Shown here in pieces: positions 38,801 to 53,300 of a stretch of 64,000 nucleotides of DNA. How positions within the stretch are numbered: position 1 is the stretch's first letter; every line of letters starts with the position of its first letter. Below the pieces are notes generated by a model that did no database searches, was not told where the DNA came from, and saw only the letters and a list, made by a program, of their open reading frames with translations. Source of the DNA: Hydractinia symbiolongicarpus. Taxonomy: Eukaryota; Cnidaria; Hydrozoa; Anthoathecata; Hydractiniidae. Location of the stretch: contig NC_079886.1 in assembly GCF_029227915.1 (NCBI RefSeq), forward strand, positions 7,686,001 to 7,750,000, in the 5' to 3' direction. Position numbers and translations under genes: made by a program.

Positions 38801-41295
38801 TCATTTTTTTTCCTTTTCCTTGTCTGAAGTTGCACTGCTGTTACCCTTCCTAACAAATAACAATATAGTTGATTTAAAAACACGAAGAAGGCGCAAATAA
38901 TCTGAAAACGTACTAAACTTTGAAGAGGACTGAGTAATATGGGGGAACAAAATCATTGAATATTCGAAAATTATTCAATTTTTGATTATTATTGTAACTG
39001 TAGATCATAGCTAACTTAACTTACATAAACTTCATTTCTCTATAAGAACAATTTTAAAAGAAAAATAATAAACCTGAAAATTGATGAACAATAAAAACAA
39101 AAAAAGAACAACGGCAAGGTTGAAAATTTATCTATTTTCTCTTTTTCTCTGAAAAACAACTTGGAAAATATCTTTAAAGGTGGCAGCAAATTTTTTACGT
39201 AATCAGTTACGAAAGGTTATTTTCTGACTACATATTCTTTTTTTTTCCTTTTAAAACACACTTGTCACGATTTTATAGCTATAATACATTATCTTTCACA
39301 AAAAATATTCAGCCTCCACAATTCCTCTTTAAATTAAAATTCATGAATAATTAATTAGTTCTGTTGAATAAAGCTTTAGTCTACGTGCTTGAAAAATTGT
39401 ACAGAAGGAAGTGACGTAATTATTAAAGGGAAACGTTAATAACATCAAAGATGGCGCATTATAAGACGATCTTCATTATGCTATACTGCACGAGCTTTAA
39501 CTTTCGATAGCATAAAAACTTAAAATAAAGTATTGTTCATTGGATAATAAAACAATTTCAACGAGGGATTTAGGCTTTAGCCTGGATAAGTTTGGGACGT
39601 CCAGTCTAGCTGCGCTGTCTCTATCCATCTCTCTATCTCTCTATCTCCTCAGGCGATTTTAAAGATTCCGCCTTCGATGGCGGAAATCAAAAAACACTGC
39701 CTTTTCTTCTTAGTGATTTTTATTTATTTTTTCTTCATCTAATATTTATTCAATTACACATATTTTTGTCTAAGTAATGCCAAATATAAAGAATCGTCAT
39801 AAAATTTGCAAAATATTTAAACAATTGATTACGGCGAATAAATCTTCGAAAATTAAACAATTTGCTGGGACAACAATTGGTCAAATTAGAAACAATTTAC
39901 ATGGGGCAAATTTAAGTCCTAAATACAGTTTGTAGATATAAAACCCAACTGTAAACCCTGAAGCCTTGCCGATAGCGTGAAACAGCGGAGTCACAGCTTA
40001 TTTACAAATAAACAATTCGCGCCGTACAATCTATAACCAGGCACACAAAAACTAAACAATGTTTGGGACGAAGCGCAAAACAATTAACTTTTTATAAAAA
40101 AAAAGTGTAGGTAGTACATGCTGTTTATTTCTATCTTTGTTTTTTGGTTGTTATTGTTTTAATTACGTTATTTGGAACACTATTGTTCTTTCTACTTTTC
40201 TACTGTTATATTTAATATATTATGAATTAAATTAACGGAAAAGAACTGTGTAATGATGCAAATATTCTTTTGTTAAACTCTTTTCGTTTTCAAGATATTA
40301 GAATTTACGTATTTTCAGATTTCATGTCATATTAAAGGGAAAATCAAATTTTGACATTTAGTCAACAACAATAAAATTTAAAGTGTGCCGGAGTGTATTG
40401 ACTGACAACAGTACAATTTAAAGTGTGCCGAAGTGTATTGGCGGACAACACTACAATTTTAAGTGCGCTGGATTGTATTGGCTGACAACACTACAATTTT
40501 AAGTGCGCCGGAGTGTACTGGCTGACAACAATACAATTTAAAGTGCGCCGGAATGAGGAGTTGAACCTAAAACCTTATTACAAGCTGAATGTGCTACCAC
40601 TACACCATCTCCGCCTAAATCTTGTAGTGGAACACAAAATGATACTTACTTGAAGCTGTGTGGTATAACTTTAATTTTTATGTTCGGAAACTTCTTCTCG
40701 TAAAGTTTGCGAATCTAGAAAATGATTTTGCAAAGAAGTTTAAATTGGATCTGCTCTAAAAAACGTGAATTGTGTTCAACGCTGGTTTTCACATATCTGG
40801 ATTGAAACGAATTTTTAGCCACGCATAGACAGAAGAAATGATTTTTCGATGAAAATCAATTATTAAAAACTAGTCGTTAACCCGAGGATAAATCCACGGG
40901 ATCGCCCGTCCTTTATCAGACGCATTTCGTGTGTCTCGATACTGCGGTTACCATTTTGTGGACAGACGCATACGGGTATTTTAATATAGATTAAACAAAA
41001 AGCAGTTCTTGTTTTATTCGTGAATGCGCATGCACTGTTTAAAGAATGCAATTCTAAGAATACACGAAGAATTCAGAAATTAAAAATAAACAAACAAACA
41101 AAAAATAAATACATGCATACTAAGAGTTATCGCGAAGATACGAAAATGTTTTCTATTATTATCTATATTATAATACCCGTATACGTCTGTCTGTCTGGCA
41201 CGCAAAATGGTGCCTTAGCTGCGCAATAGCAAGAAGCACGCAATGCGGTATGAAAAGAACGGGCGAACCCGTGGATTTTTCCACGGGCTACGGAC

Positions 41296-41330
<35 letters not shown>

Positions 41331-44300
41331 ATTATTATTACAAATTTTTGGGCCTGACATTTTCGGTCTTAAAAATGTATTTGCTAAATGTTGTTGGAAA
41401 AAGTGAAAATCCTCTTATATTTTAATATAAGCAATCTAACGATTTTGTTATTTGAGCCGATAATTTTTTGTTTCCATTTTAAAAGATCATTTTTTGACAC
41501 TATTCATGCAGAAAGGAGTGAAAATTGTTTATAGATCCCGACTGAATTAGTTTTGATCTGATCCTGCTTCGGTCTATTCAGTCCAGATAATGGGATGCAG
41601 CCTTAACATTGTGTATTCGAAGAACCAAATTACCTGACTTTCAATTTTTTTCTTTAATTCTTCTGTCGGTTCAGCATGCAGGTTGTCATAAAAGTCGTGA
41701 TATTTTTCATCCACAAATTCCACCCCAATGATAACCTTAACAGCTACAAAAGGGAAAGTCATAACAAAATCCAAGTCACTTCAAATAACAAGAGAAAAAA
41801 ATGAGGAGATTGACAATTTAAGGTAACAGTTGACTGATTTGGGCAACAATGTCTCACTGAGCCGCGATGGAAACGTTTGGGCCTAATAATTTAAAGAAAA
41901 ACAAGTTCTGTTCGAAAAACTTACGTGTACAGGGATGAGTTACGCAGGTCAATGATTCTGTTGCATCCCCTTGACAAAGTTCACCTCCAAACTGAGGTGC
42001 TGGGTTGTTGCATGTGCGATATCGTGTCCTAGTCCCGTTGCCACAGGGTTTGTTGCAAAATGTAAACGCACTCCATTCTGTCCAATTTCCGTTTACTACA
42101 GAAGACAATGAGAAATTACACAAAACAAACTGATGGTTTAGAGACATCTAACAAAAAACACCTTCGAAAAATATGGCAGGTGAAATGGACGCTTAAATGT
42201 GTAACCCTTTTTCGTGAAATGAAAAACGGTTTTTTAAAGAACAATACATGTTCTTTCAGAAGCATTTAAAATTCTAAAATGAGGTTAGGTTTATTGGAAT
42301 ATGCTTATAAAAGCACACATGATCTCAAAATATGCTTATTGGAAGAGAATGCAATATGCATTTAAATTTTGAACATCCATAATTACAACTTAAATCTCAC
42401 TACATACTCGTTAATTCAGACATAAAGAATAAGAATAAAAAGAAAAACGTAAGAACCTACCAACATTTTCTTAGGCTTCACATAGTGCTTAGCATATGCT
42501 TAATAAATGAAGAATTTTAACCCTACGGATGCCTAAAAATGTAGTTCTTACAGGCCATTTTTTTTTTAACTTACAATAACAACCTTAGGTTGGACGTGAA
42601 ACTTAGCTGATTTTAGAATACATGTATTTCTTCGGATTTACTCGAGTTTTAGAGTGTTGAAAGTACATTTTCTTTAAACTAACTTGTGTTTCAAGTCAGA
42701 ATTACGATAACTCTAATTAAGAAGAATCTAAACTTTTTAAACTAGCGAACAAATCTGCGGGTTCGCCCGTCAACGCCATGTTACTCGTCGTCCATTCTCT
42801 GAAAATTGCTATTTCCCGCATTCTTAGGACAAGTATCGATCCAGCTACAATTTTGAAAATAATAAAACACGAAAATTATTATAGAGTGATCACAAAAAAG
42901 TACGAATTATAAAACAGTGTAATGATCATTGTAGAATTTTTTCACGTTTATCACTTCTGCAGTTGTTATGACAATGTTACTTTTTCATAATCAGTACTAA
43001 AATCAAACACACAGTTCATTCTACCTTTAATTAATTTTCGCAGTTCTCGCGGATTTTTGCAAAAAACGCGAAAATAAGTTCCCGCGAAAAGTCTAAATAC
43101 CGCTGATCTGCGAAATAAGGTGCCACGGAATTTCCAAATTAGTCTAACCTGTGAAAATAAAATCTTGTGATATTTTCTTTATTTTCCGATATTTTTATTT
43201 AAATATTTGTTTACGCTAAATCTGGGAAAATTTTAATACAAAAAACAACGATATCTATTTTTTTATAATCCATCCATTATAATTTTATTTATTTAGTACT
43301 TTTGGAGTTAATATAAAAGATATATAACCTAATGTACCAACAATTTATATACGATATCATTCATTTTTTTCTTTTATTCTTACTTTATATTTATCTGAAA
43401 ATTGCGACCCGCGAAAATAAATTCTCGCGAAATATCCAAATTTGCCTTATTAGCTTATTATCTTTAAGCTTGGTTCACACTATGAGCCTTAGCCCATAGT
43501 GTGAACGTAAAATGTACAATTACAGCTGAACTCATCCTTAGCCGATTTTTTTAAATCAAAATTTTTTGAATTTTTTTTCGGCTAACAGTAGGATAAGCTC
43601 ACTTTCAGCAATCTTCAAAGGAAGCCGACATAAATCGTGCTCAAAGCGATCTATGTTTTTAAAAATAGCACTATGTTTCGTTGTGAAAGGCTATTTTAAA
43701 ACCAAAATAACTGAGAAAAATAAAAATATGACGTTTGAAAAAGAAGAAGAGTTGGCGTTCAGAATGAAAAATTTTCCCTGCCTTTCTGACCCAAAGTCGT
43801 TTCCTTTTTCGTAATTTTGTTAATTCTTTTCTTTCCAGGCTACGTCGAGTTCTTCGAAGTAGTATTAATAACAAGACTTTCTTTCTATCTTTCTTTTTTT
43901 TTCTTTCTCGCATTAAATTCGCCTACAAGAGTTAACACCGTAGTGTGAACGTGAAACAAATACATCAGGTACCCGCAGCCCAAAAGTTAAAATCGGCTAA
44001 CACATTATGCGCACTATGGTTAACTGATCGTTAGCCCATAGTGAGGACCAAGCTTTACACTCTCTTCAACACTGAATCCCTAAAGATAAATTCCCTTTTT
44101 CCCGTGAAATTCTAGAGAAAAAAGATCTGCAAAAATAAGTTCTCGCTAAAATTAATTCCATGGAGATAAAACTTACTTGGGCAAACTAACGGATCACCAC
44201 ACGTTTCCCAATCAACAGTAACACCAGTACAATCATTTCCATCATTTTGTGGTGGCGGGCTATCGCACGCACGACGGCGGGACTTCTTACCATACCCGCA

Positions 44301-47300
44301 TGACACATTACATTTTGAAAACGACCCCCATTCACTGAACTTACCATCAACTATAAAACAGAAACATTAGCCTCATTACAATGCTTCTTATTAAAACCCG
44401 CCAAACAATAAATAGATATTCCGCAAAGGTTACTGAAACATCTGCAATTATTTAGTCCACTCTTCTAGCATATTTTTAAGCATCACCTTTCTCCTAGTAT
44501 GATACATTGGCTATTATTCGAAACCACCCATAAATTTTAGCGTATTTTTAAAATAGAAAAATAAAAAAAATCTGATTGGATAGAGATAATAACTAAAGAA
44601 CTTTTATATCTTACTTGGGCATGCCATCAATGTGCAACTGCTGCTCTGGCTGTACTGAACTGTGTCATCACTGGTTACAACCAAACTTCGCGATCGCTGT
44701 TTTACACCAAGACCACACGATAACGAGCAAGCTCCCCACATTGACCATTCTCCCATAACAAGTTCATCTACAAAAAAAAAAAATCAGTCATGTGTACTAA
44801 AGCCACACCCAAAAAACCATACATGTTTTTAACAGTGTCACAGATAATTTGAAACGATGTAAGATTGTGGACAACCATCTGGTAAATTTACGAAAATATA
44901 CATGCATTTAACATTTTGTTTCGGTGGACAGACACATACTTTCCCTCTAACAAAGCATTAATTTCTTGATTAAGAAGAGGTTGGACGTCGTGAGCGTGTT
45001 GTAGAACAATGAAGAAACAACCATCCAAACACATTTCTTTTAAATGTATTTTGATTTCTGATACTTTAAAAGGATGTTAGGAAGGTAACAAGCTCAATTA
45101 AGGCTGTTCTGGACAACCGTATTAAATATTTTAGTGCAAAAAATAACGTAGTTACCCTGTGGAACGCAATTGCACAAGCGTCTGTAATGATCTGGAGCAA
45201 TTGTTGTACAGTTATACTGACCACCGCCGGCGGAGCCCCTACAATGGCCACTTGTATTATAACTTGGACCATCGGCTGTGTTAAAATCAGATGTTTTGCA
45301 TACAACGCCAGCTGTAGTAAAAATGCTGCTTTTGTTCATCAATGTGGGCCATGTGTTGACGCAGACCAAGTCTTTAGAAGCACACAGGTCGTCGCAAGAT
45401 TGGTTTGTAGCTGACGACGCAATTCCTATTATAAAAAAGATGAAAAAGTGTTCGCAAAAGTCTGCTTCTAAAATAGAAAACTTAATTATTTAGACAAGTA
45501 AAGTACTTAATCTCTCGTCTTGTTACTTCCGAGAGCACTAAAGTTTCATACCGGGACAAGTTGTATTAGTATAACAAGGCTTGGTTTCTGTCTCAGTAAC
45601 GTCGCCTTGAAACCCAGTGCAATTTAATCCTCCGTGCGAAGGCGGGATGCATTGACGTGTTCTCGTTTGAGTACCGTTTCCACAGCTTACGCTACAAATT
45701 GAAAAGTCTGACCACTCACGCCACATTCCATTCACTGCAAGGTTATAAAAGAAAACAAAGAGAATAATTTAGATGGCAATAATGACAAGAAACTTATGAA
45801 ATAAGGGCGGAACCATTTATGTTGGAGAAAATAGTATTTTTTTTCAATGGACATGTGCAGGAATCACCCCAGTACCTACCTTTACCTCTAAAAACAACAT
45901 AAAATAAAAACAACAACATAAAATAAAAACAACAACAATAAAAAGCAAAGATGCTGTTCTCCCTTAGACTAGAAAAGAACCAGGTTGTGCGCAGAACTTC
46001 AGATCTTTTAATGAAATAAATTGACAGTAAGAACCGTCTAATGAACAAAATTCTTTTTAGAAATTTCCCAACCATTCTTGCTATTGAGTAGAGGTAAGCC
46101 TTTCCTTGTTTCAATGTCAACGAGACTGTTCATTTTGAATTGCGGAATTAAATTATAAAAAAGTTACTAGTAAAAACAAATAAAATACACTGATTTAGGA
46201 GATTTTAGGAGAAACTAATATTCAAGTTCAAATTTAGAAAATCTTGGGTGTGGCTATCCAGAACTCACTTACTAATTTTAGGTGTGGTCAGCCTGGACTT
46301 ACTTACTTGCTATTTTTAGGTGTGGACACCCTGGTCTTACTTAATAATTTTAGGAAGTGTGAACACGGTGGAATTACTAATTTTAGGTGTGACCACCCTA
46401 CCCTGGACTTACTTACTAATCAATTATTTTATGCACCGTTTTTCGTAAGAGGTTTTCTTGAAAAATTATAAACAATGCTGTTGTAACTTTATTCTTGTTT
46501 AATAAATCTCTAAAACCACGTGATATTTTTAAACCAATCAGTATCAAGGTCGGTATTTATCAGGCTAGCTATGATGATTTTAGATAAAAACACACTGTTT
46601 ACGCAATGAGCTCTTCATAAATCAGGGCTAATTTTTATACAAAATCTTTGTTTTCTAACCTCAAGCCTGATATATTTAATATAAAAAGAAACAACAAAAT
46701 TCCTAGGATAAATAAAGTTTTAAAATATATTAAAACGGCTTTGTCATAATTATAAATCGAAGGTTGCTTCTGTGAGAGTTTGACTGAGAGAACATTTTAA
46801 ACATCATCGCGTTTTAATAGATAAAGCATTACCTTATCAGTAAAACAAGTCGACTAACTAAAGAGTGTCGACAATTTTTTTAGCTAGTAAGTAGTCACTC
46901 GCACAAAATGTAGCAAATTTTTCCTGACAATATTTTACAACATCCCCCTCACTTTTTGTCGAATAATTTCTGAAAGAAAATTATTAGAAAACGATTTTTT
47001 TAGACGTTAAAATACTTTCCTTTTTATTTAACAATTCCAACTTAAAATTCAAATTGATCCAACTCTTATAGCTATTTGAGGCTCTAAAAAAATTAGTCAA
47101 TGAAGCCACCAAAAAAAGTTGGCTTCTATACAAGGTTTTTACTGACTATTTTTTCCAACAATTAATTAAGAATTATTTGAAATTAATCAGTACATGCTTG
47201 TATGAAGTAGGTAACAAAATATGCACTCGATTAAATTCAACACAAAAGTACTCCAACGTACTATTCAATCCCTATATATAAGATTTTTTAATCAACTTTT

Positions 47301-50300
47301 TCAATAGAAAAATGTATATCGTTGTTCTTATCTGTCTCTCTCGCTATATTCTATATATGTATATAAAAATTAATTCTATTAACTTTTATATTTATTTATA
47401 TTTATTTTTTAAAGCAAGAGTCCATTGACAACGGTATTTACATATTTTTATGTTAAAAACTAACGAACAATCCTGTATAAATATTCGTGAATAAGAATCA
47501 TGGTGCTAAGAAAAGAATATTTCTGTGTATGAAATACATAAAGAATATAAACATGTGCAAAAAGGTAAAAGCAAACAAGTTACCTGGACAAGAATGTGTA
47601 TTACAGTCTTCTGTTTCTGTAAGCTTTTGATTGCAAATTTCACTATTTTCGTAAAAACATTCTCTGGATCTTACTTTGTATCCAGTATTACATGTTTTTG
47701 AACAGTTCGCCGACCAAGCACCCCACTCACCAAAAGCTGAAAGAAAAAATGGAAAACTTAGTAACCAAAAATGGATAAAGCAACCGATCGTTTTAATTGA
47801 TTAAACTAGTCGTTAGCCCCTGGAAAAATCAGGTTCGCTGGTCTTTAAATTGTCGCTTGTTGTATATCCGCATGCGCAGAAATATTCGAATCGAATTTAA
47901 AACAAATGAAATCTTTTAACTACATTTCAAACCGATACGTGATATTAGCGGTGCAGCTATTTCAAGTGTTTCGTAAGGCAAAAAGTAAGCAGTGAAAAAA
48001 CTCCCACATCTATCTAAATATTTTTCCAACCAATCACAACGTCGCCCTAACTTAGTCCACTCAAAATTTAAAAGAGAACAAAAACATAATTAGCTGTAAT
48101 AATGACGTTTAAATAATTAAGAAAGTCTTCTGTTCAAAAATGGCGCCAAAAAGTTTAAAATATATTGAATAACCAGTTGTTAACCCAAGAGACAAATCAT
48201 TCGCCCATCGCTACTCGCAGCTATCATTTTGGCTCACAGACGACAGATACAGCGAGAACTATAATATAGATAAAAAGTGAAAAAACTTAGCACATTAGGA
48301 AGAGGATTCTTGTTATCATAGACTCATATCATATCATAAACGGCGCACTTATATTAAAAAATGATTTAAAATCGTCCCTTTCGACTTCAGAAGCGATTTC
48401 ACCTGTTAAAAGTAGCTCCACTAAAGTGGGAAAAGTTAAAATCCGTCAACAGCATCAAAAAAATAGCAACAATAACAAAAGTATCCTCTATCCCAAAAAA
48501 CAAAACAAAGATGATAAACTACAAGTTGTTATCAGTTAACACACTTTTTGATTTTTAAGAACAATTTCATAAGAACACAAGCCTTAGATAAGACCAAAAT
48601 AAAAACAGTCTGAGGCTGAAGTCATTGGCTTTAAAAATAAGAACAAAAAATTTCCCATAAAATAAGGACAATACAAGATATGAATTCTCTCACAATTCTC
48701 TCTCATAAGTACCAATAATTTTTTTATCGTTTTTTTTCCTTCCCTATAGTAACTGTAAAATAAATAATTTTCAAATTAGCGTGATTATTTCAGCAACAAA
48801 AAACAGCCAATTATTTCATAAAAATACACAAATCTATATTATAATGCTCGTATACGTCCGTCCGTCCGTCCGTCTGTCTGTCACGCAAAATGCTAGCTTA
48901 GCTGCAACGGGCGAACCCGTGGATTTTTCCACGGGCTAACGACTAGTTCAAGAAAATTCTGAGAAAAAACAACTACATATAAGAACAAAGAGAGGTTGAA
49001 TTCGGAAGTTATGTTCTTGCTATTTACAACTAAATAAGAACAAATCCAGCTGGAAAAAAGTTAAAAAAATAGGAACAGCCAGCTTGGGGTCAAATTTTAC
49101 TGGCTTTTAAGAAAAAATAAGCGTGTACAATTGTACTTATACATATGCAATTTCGTACACGTAATAAAAAGGTACTCACTGTTACACTGTATCCGACGTG
49201 TTTCATTTTTTTTTGGAGGGGGTCCATCACTCTCACATTCTGAATCAGTAGCCTTCGAGGTGTTTTGATACCACCAATGCTTTATCCATACATCAGTACA
49301 ACTTCCACATGTTACATTGCAAGGATGCAGAATCTCCCAACCACGTTGTGCTGCAATAAAGAGCAGGAATAAGATGCTATTTTATATCATACAAAGATAT
49401 CCAATCTAAGTGCTACACAGTTCACCGCACATATTGGACACTCTGAGTTCATCTCAATGAACTTTTTAAAGACCAGTAAATTCATGACACGTAGAAATAA
49501 AAATGTAATTTATGGTGATTAAACATATTTTACCCTTTTACCCATTTCTTTCACTTCTGCTCAGTTTTTTAGCTATAATTTGTGCAATTATTCAAGATTC
49601 TCATGCACACACGTAAAAGACAAATGCTAAAAGCCTTACAACTCTGTAAAAGCACTGACTACAGATGTATCATAAGGACACTAATATTTAAGGGAATATT
49701 AATTTTGCAAAGTAAGTCCTACCAAACATTCTGTTGTAGCAAAAAAATGTGAATAATTTACTTCATAAAAACTTTGTACTAACAAACGCAGGACACAAGT
49801 GATATTTTTCAGAACTAATCAAAGAAGAAACATAATATTTTGCAGAACTGTTCAACGAAAAATGATATTTTGCGGAACTGATCAAGGAAAAAATATGATA
49901 TTTTGCAGAACTCTTTAAAGCAAAAATAATATATTTTGCCAAATCTGATCAAAGAAAAAAGATGATATTTTGCAGAACTGATCAAAGAAAAAATATGATA
50001 TTTTGCAAACATCTGATCAAAGAAAAAATATGATGCTTTGCAATAGTTGTTTGATTCAACAGTTGTTTTCCATATAGCAATTCCATTAGAAGTACTTGGC
50101 TGTAAAAGAATTGTAAAAGAATGCTTTAAGTCTTATGAAACGTATAAAAAGAATGATTTGGTATCCCCCGTAAAAGTTTTATTTCACTTTTTGTAACCAA
50201 AATACAAAAATTGTACTAGTAAAAAAAATAACTTGACTTTGTTGCTTAATGAAGTTATTTTAATAGAAATAACTTTTTTCATAACTAGCTACGTGCGTTC

Positions 50301-53300
50301 TTTCAGTAAGCACGTTTTATCATAAGTATATATTTATTTGACAAACGAGAACATATCGGAAAATTCATTCCAAAAATTTTCTTCTCAAGAGTTAGTACTC
50401 TCCATCGTTGGGAATGTATAGAGGTGAACTGTGTCTTTATGAAGCGTTAAGGGAGAGTTGTGTTCGATCATTCAAAATAAGGAAAGTCTTCATGAATTAA
50501 ATTACACAATCACAATATATCTTGCAATAACATTATTCGCTGTAAAACAAAAAAAATTATGATCCATGACTGAAATTGAACAATAATCTACTGAGTATAC
50601 CTAATGCAATGATTTATGCTCAGTTTACATGATAAGCATGTTAATCATTTTCTTATTCTTAAAATCAAATCAAATTTCCTTTGTTTTTTGTAGTTCTCTT
50701 ATATTACATCAGCCCAAACCAAAGTCATGTGAAATATGGAAACAAGAACATAAAAACTGAAAAAATATTTCCATAATCTTTCACGGCACGTGTAATAAAA
50801 CCACTACACACAAGAAATAAGTAGACTTTTTATGGAACAATATACATAAAGTAAAACACTAATTTCAAGACACATCTGTATGAAACTGCAATGATGGCCA
50901 AAGATTGAAAAAAAATTGAAGGAATATTAACATATTTACTCTTTTTGAGTTTAACATAAAGATTTGCTACACAGAGATGCTGGTGTATTTGTTAAGTAAG
51001 GCAACTAGCCAATTAACAAAACTGACAGCATACATTGGTGAAATATTTTGACATCTAAAAGGTCAAACTTCTTTCACGCAAAGACTTTTTAAGCCAGTCA
51101 AAGTGTTGACATCTAATCAATGGAAAAAAAATTTTTTACACCTAACCTTGACATGAAAAAAACTTATAGTGTAATTTTTAGCTTTTTATAACAGGATGCC
51201 AACCTGTTTATGGTTTGGGTGTAGAACAAGATATTTTAAAAAAGGATCTTAGTACGACCAGGCTAATCATATCATAAAACATGTGAAATGTAACTGAAAC
51301 TAAATTAGATTATATTCAAAGGGTATAGAATGTTTAAATTCACTTACTGCAGCACAAAACATTATTTATTTTAACTTGCATTGCATCCTCTTTTAAATAG
51401 TGCTTACATCTCATTGCATTGACCTCAGTACCATTATGTAAACATGTCCTGTTTCTCGTCACATTAACTGCTCCGCATGCTGTACTCCAATTTCCCCATG
51501 GTGTGTATTCTATAAATTATCATAAAGAAAGGTATGATTTAAACAAAATTGAATTATCTCGTGTCAGCAGAAATTATTTTTCCACTTAACAAAAAAGGGT
51601 TGATTTTTGACAAAAATTGGAACAAAAATAATAAAAAAATTGAGATGTTTTTATATTTCACACCCAGTAGTATTTTAGCTCAAAATTAGGCAAGACATTA
51701 AATCAATATCTTTCTAACTGTAGCTGAGCTCAAAATCTTCAAGCCTACAGGAACTTTCCACTTAATGTAATGGCGATTATTCAATAAAGTAGCCACTGTT
51801 CTTAAAACAATGACATTATAATTTGATTTTGCTTGCTCGCCAAACAAAACAATACCAAAACTAATTCCAAGGAATCCTATGTCAAATCCTATTGTCAATA
51901 AAAAAATGAGAAGACTATAATCACATATCACAAATCCAGGTTTTATAAGTTTTATTTTCCCTGAAGGACGTATGTAGGCTTTTCCTAGACCATTTCTATA
52001 TATTTCATAGATATATTTCAAGAAAATAGCCTTATATCCAAGTCAAAGCGCTGCTGATGGTGATGTGATGGTGATGTGATGTGGTGATGATGGTGATGAC
52101 GACGACGACGACAACAACAACGACAACAACGACGATGATGATGATGTGATGATGACGGTGATTGATGATGTGACAATGACGATGATGATGAAAGAATTTC
52201 ACATTTCATCATAAGAAAATTGAAATATCAAAATCTAGATGATTGAAAAATATAGTTTGTGAACTTGAATTCCCAGTCACTTTGTAATGATACAATAAAC
52301 ATCAATAATGACATTTTGAATTCCTTAATACGAAAAAAGGAAATTACCTGACTGCTTTTAGTATTATCAGTTTCAAGAATAAACCACAAATTTCATTTCT
52401 AATGTTTCTATACTATTACATACCCGGACATGGATTATTTGTTATGTTGCAGTTCCTATATTGAGTGGCGTTACCAGTGCAATTTGTTGTAGAATTGTAT
52501 TGTATTTCGTCGCCATAGCAATGTCTGGTTTTATTTTGCCTTCCGTTTGGTCCACATGTACCTTCACATTCTCCCCACGAACTCCATTCTTTATAATCTA
52601 AATAGATCAGCCAATTTGTCATATATATATACATATATATTAAAAGAATATATATATTAAATGAATTCTGGAACACAATTCAAAAATCTTCCTCTTTATA
52701 AAGTAATAATGTTACTAAGTACAAAAATAAGAACTTCTTGTGTTAAAAAAACAAATTTAGACTATTGTTTTTGCACATACATTTTGTGGCTTTTGACAGA
52801 AAATTACATCCATATAAGCCCAAAGGCTTATAATCGCTGAAATAAGAAGCAGCTTTCATGTTTATATAAACCAAATAAATTAGAAAAAAAAAGAAACCAT
52901 AGTAACCAGCATCTGAAAAGAATATTAAAAATTCCATCTCGTTCCATATTTATTTTATGCATGCCAATTGTACACAAACCTAAACTTTCTGTAAAAGGAT
53001 ACCTAAAGAGGGTAATCTTATGTTATAAAACAAATATTCCCTTAAAATTTCATTAATTTCATTAACTGTGAGAATTTCAAAGTGGTAAATAATTTATTTC
53101 AATAAAGTAAGTTAAAAAATTACAAAAAAATAAAATAGTAAAAATAAAATAAAAAGTCTGAGAACGAAATTGCTTCTCCTGAACACATTTTTCTACTGAA
53201 ACTGCAAAACTACTTATTTTTAAAGAGAACATGCTGAAAAAAATCCATTGCAATAATACTGTATACATCTGAAAAATAGTACCACAATTAGCCACCAACT

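Noticed and set aside
40547-40615. Functional tRNA-Thr gene
   Set aside because: The anticodon stem does not pair and the sequence is short; better explained as a tRNA-derived repeat head.
49815-50012. 65-codon Phe/Ile/Ser-rich frame
   Set aside because: It is a translated minisatellite with a repeat period of about 32-34 bp.
52018-52212. 64-codon Ser/His/Arg-rich frame
   Set aside because: It is a translated trinucleotide microsatellite.
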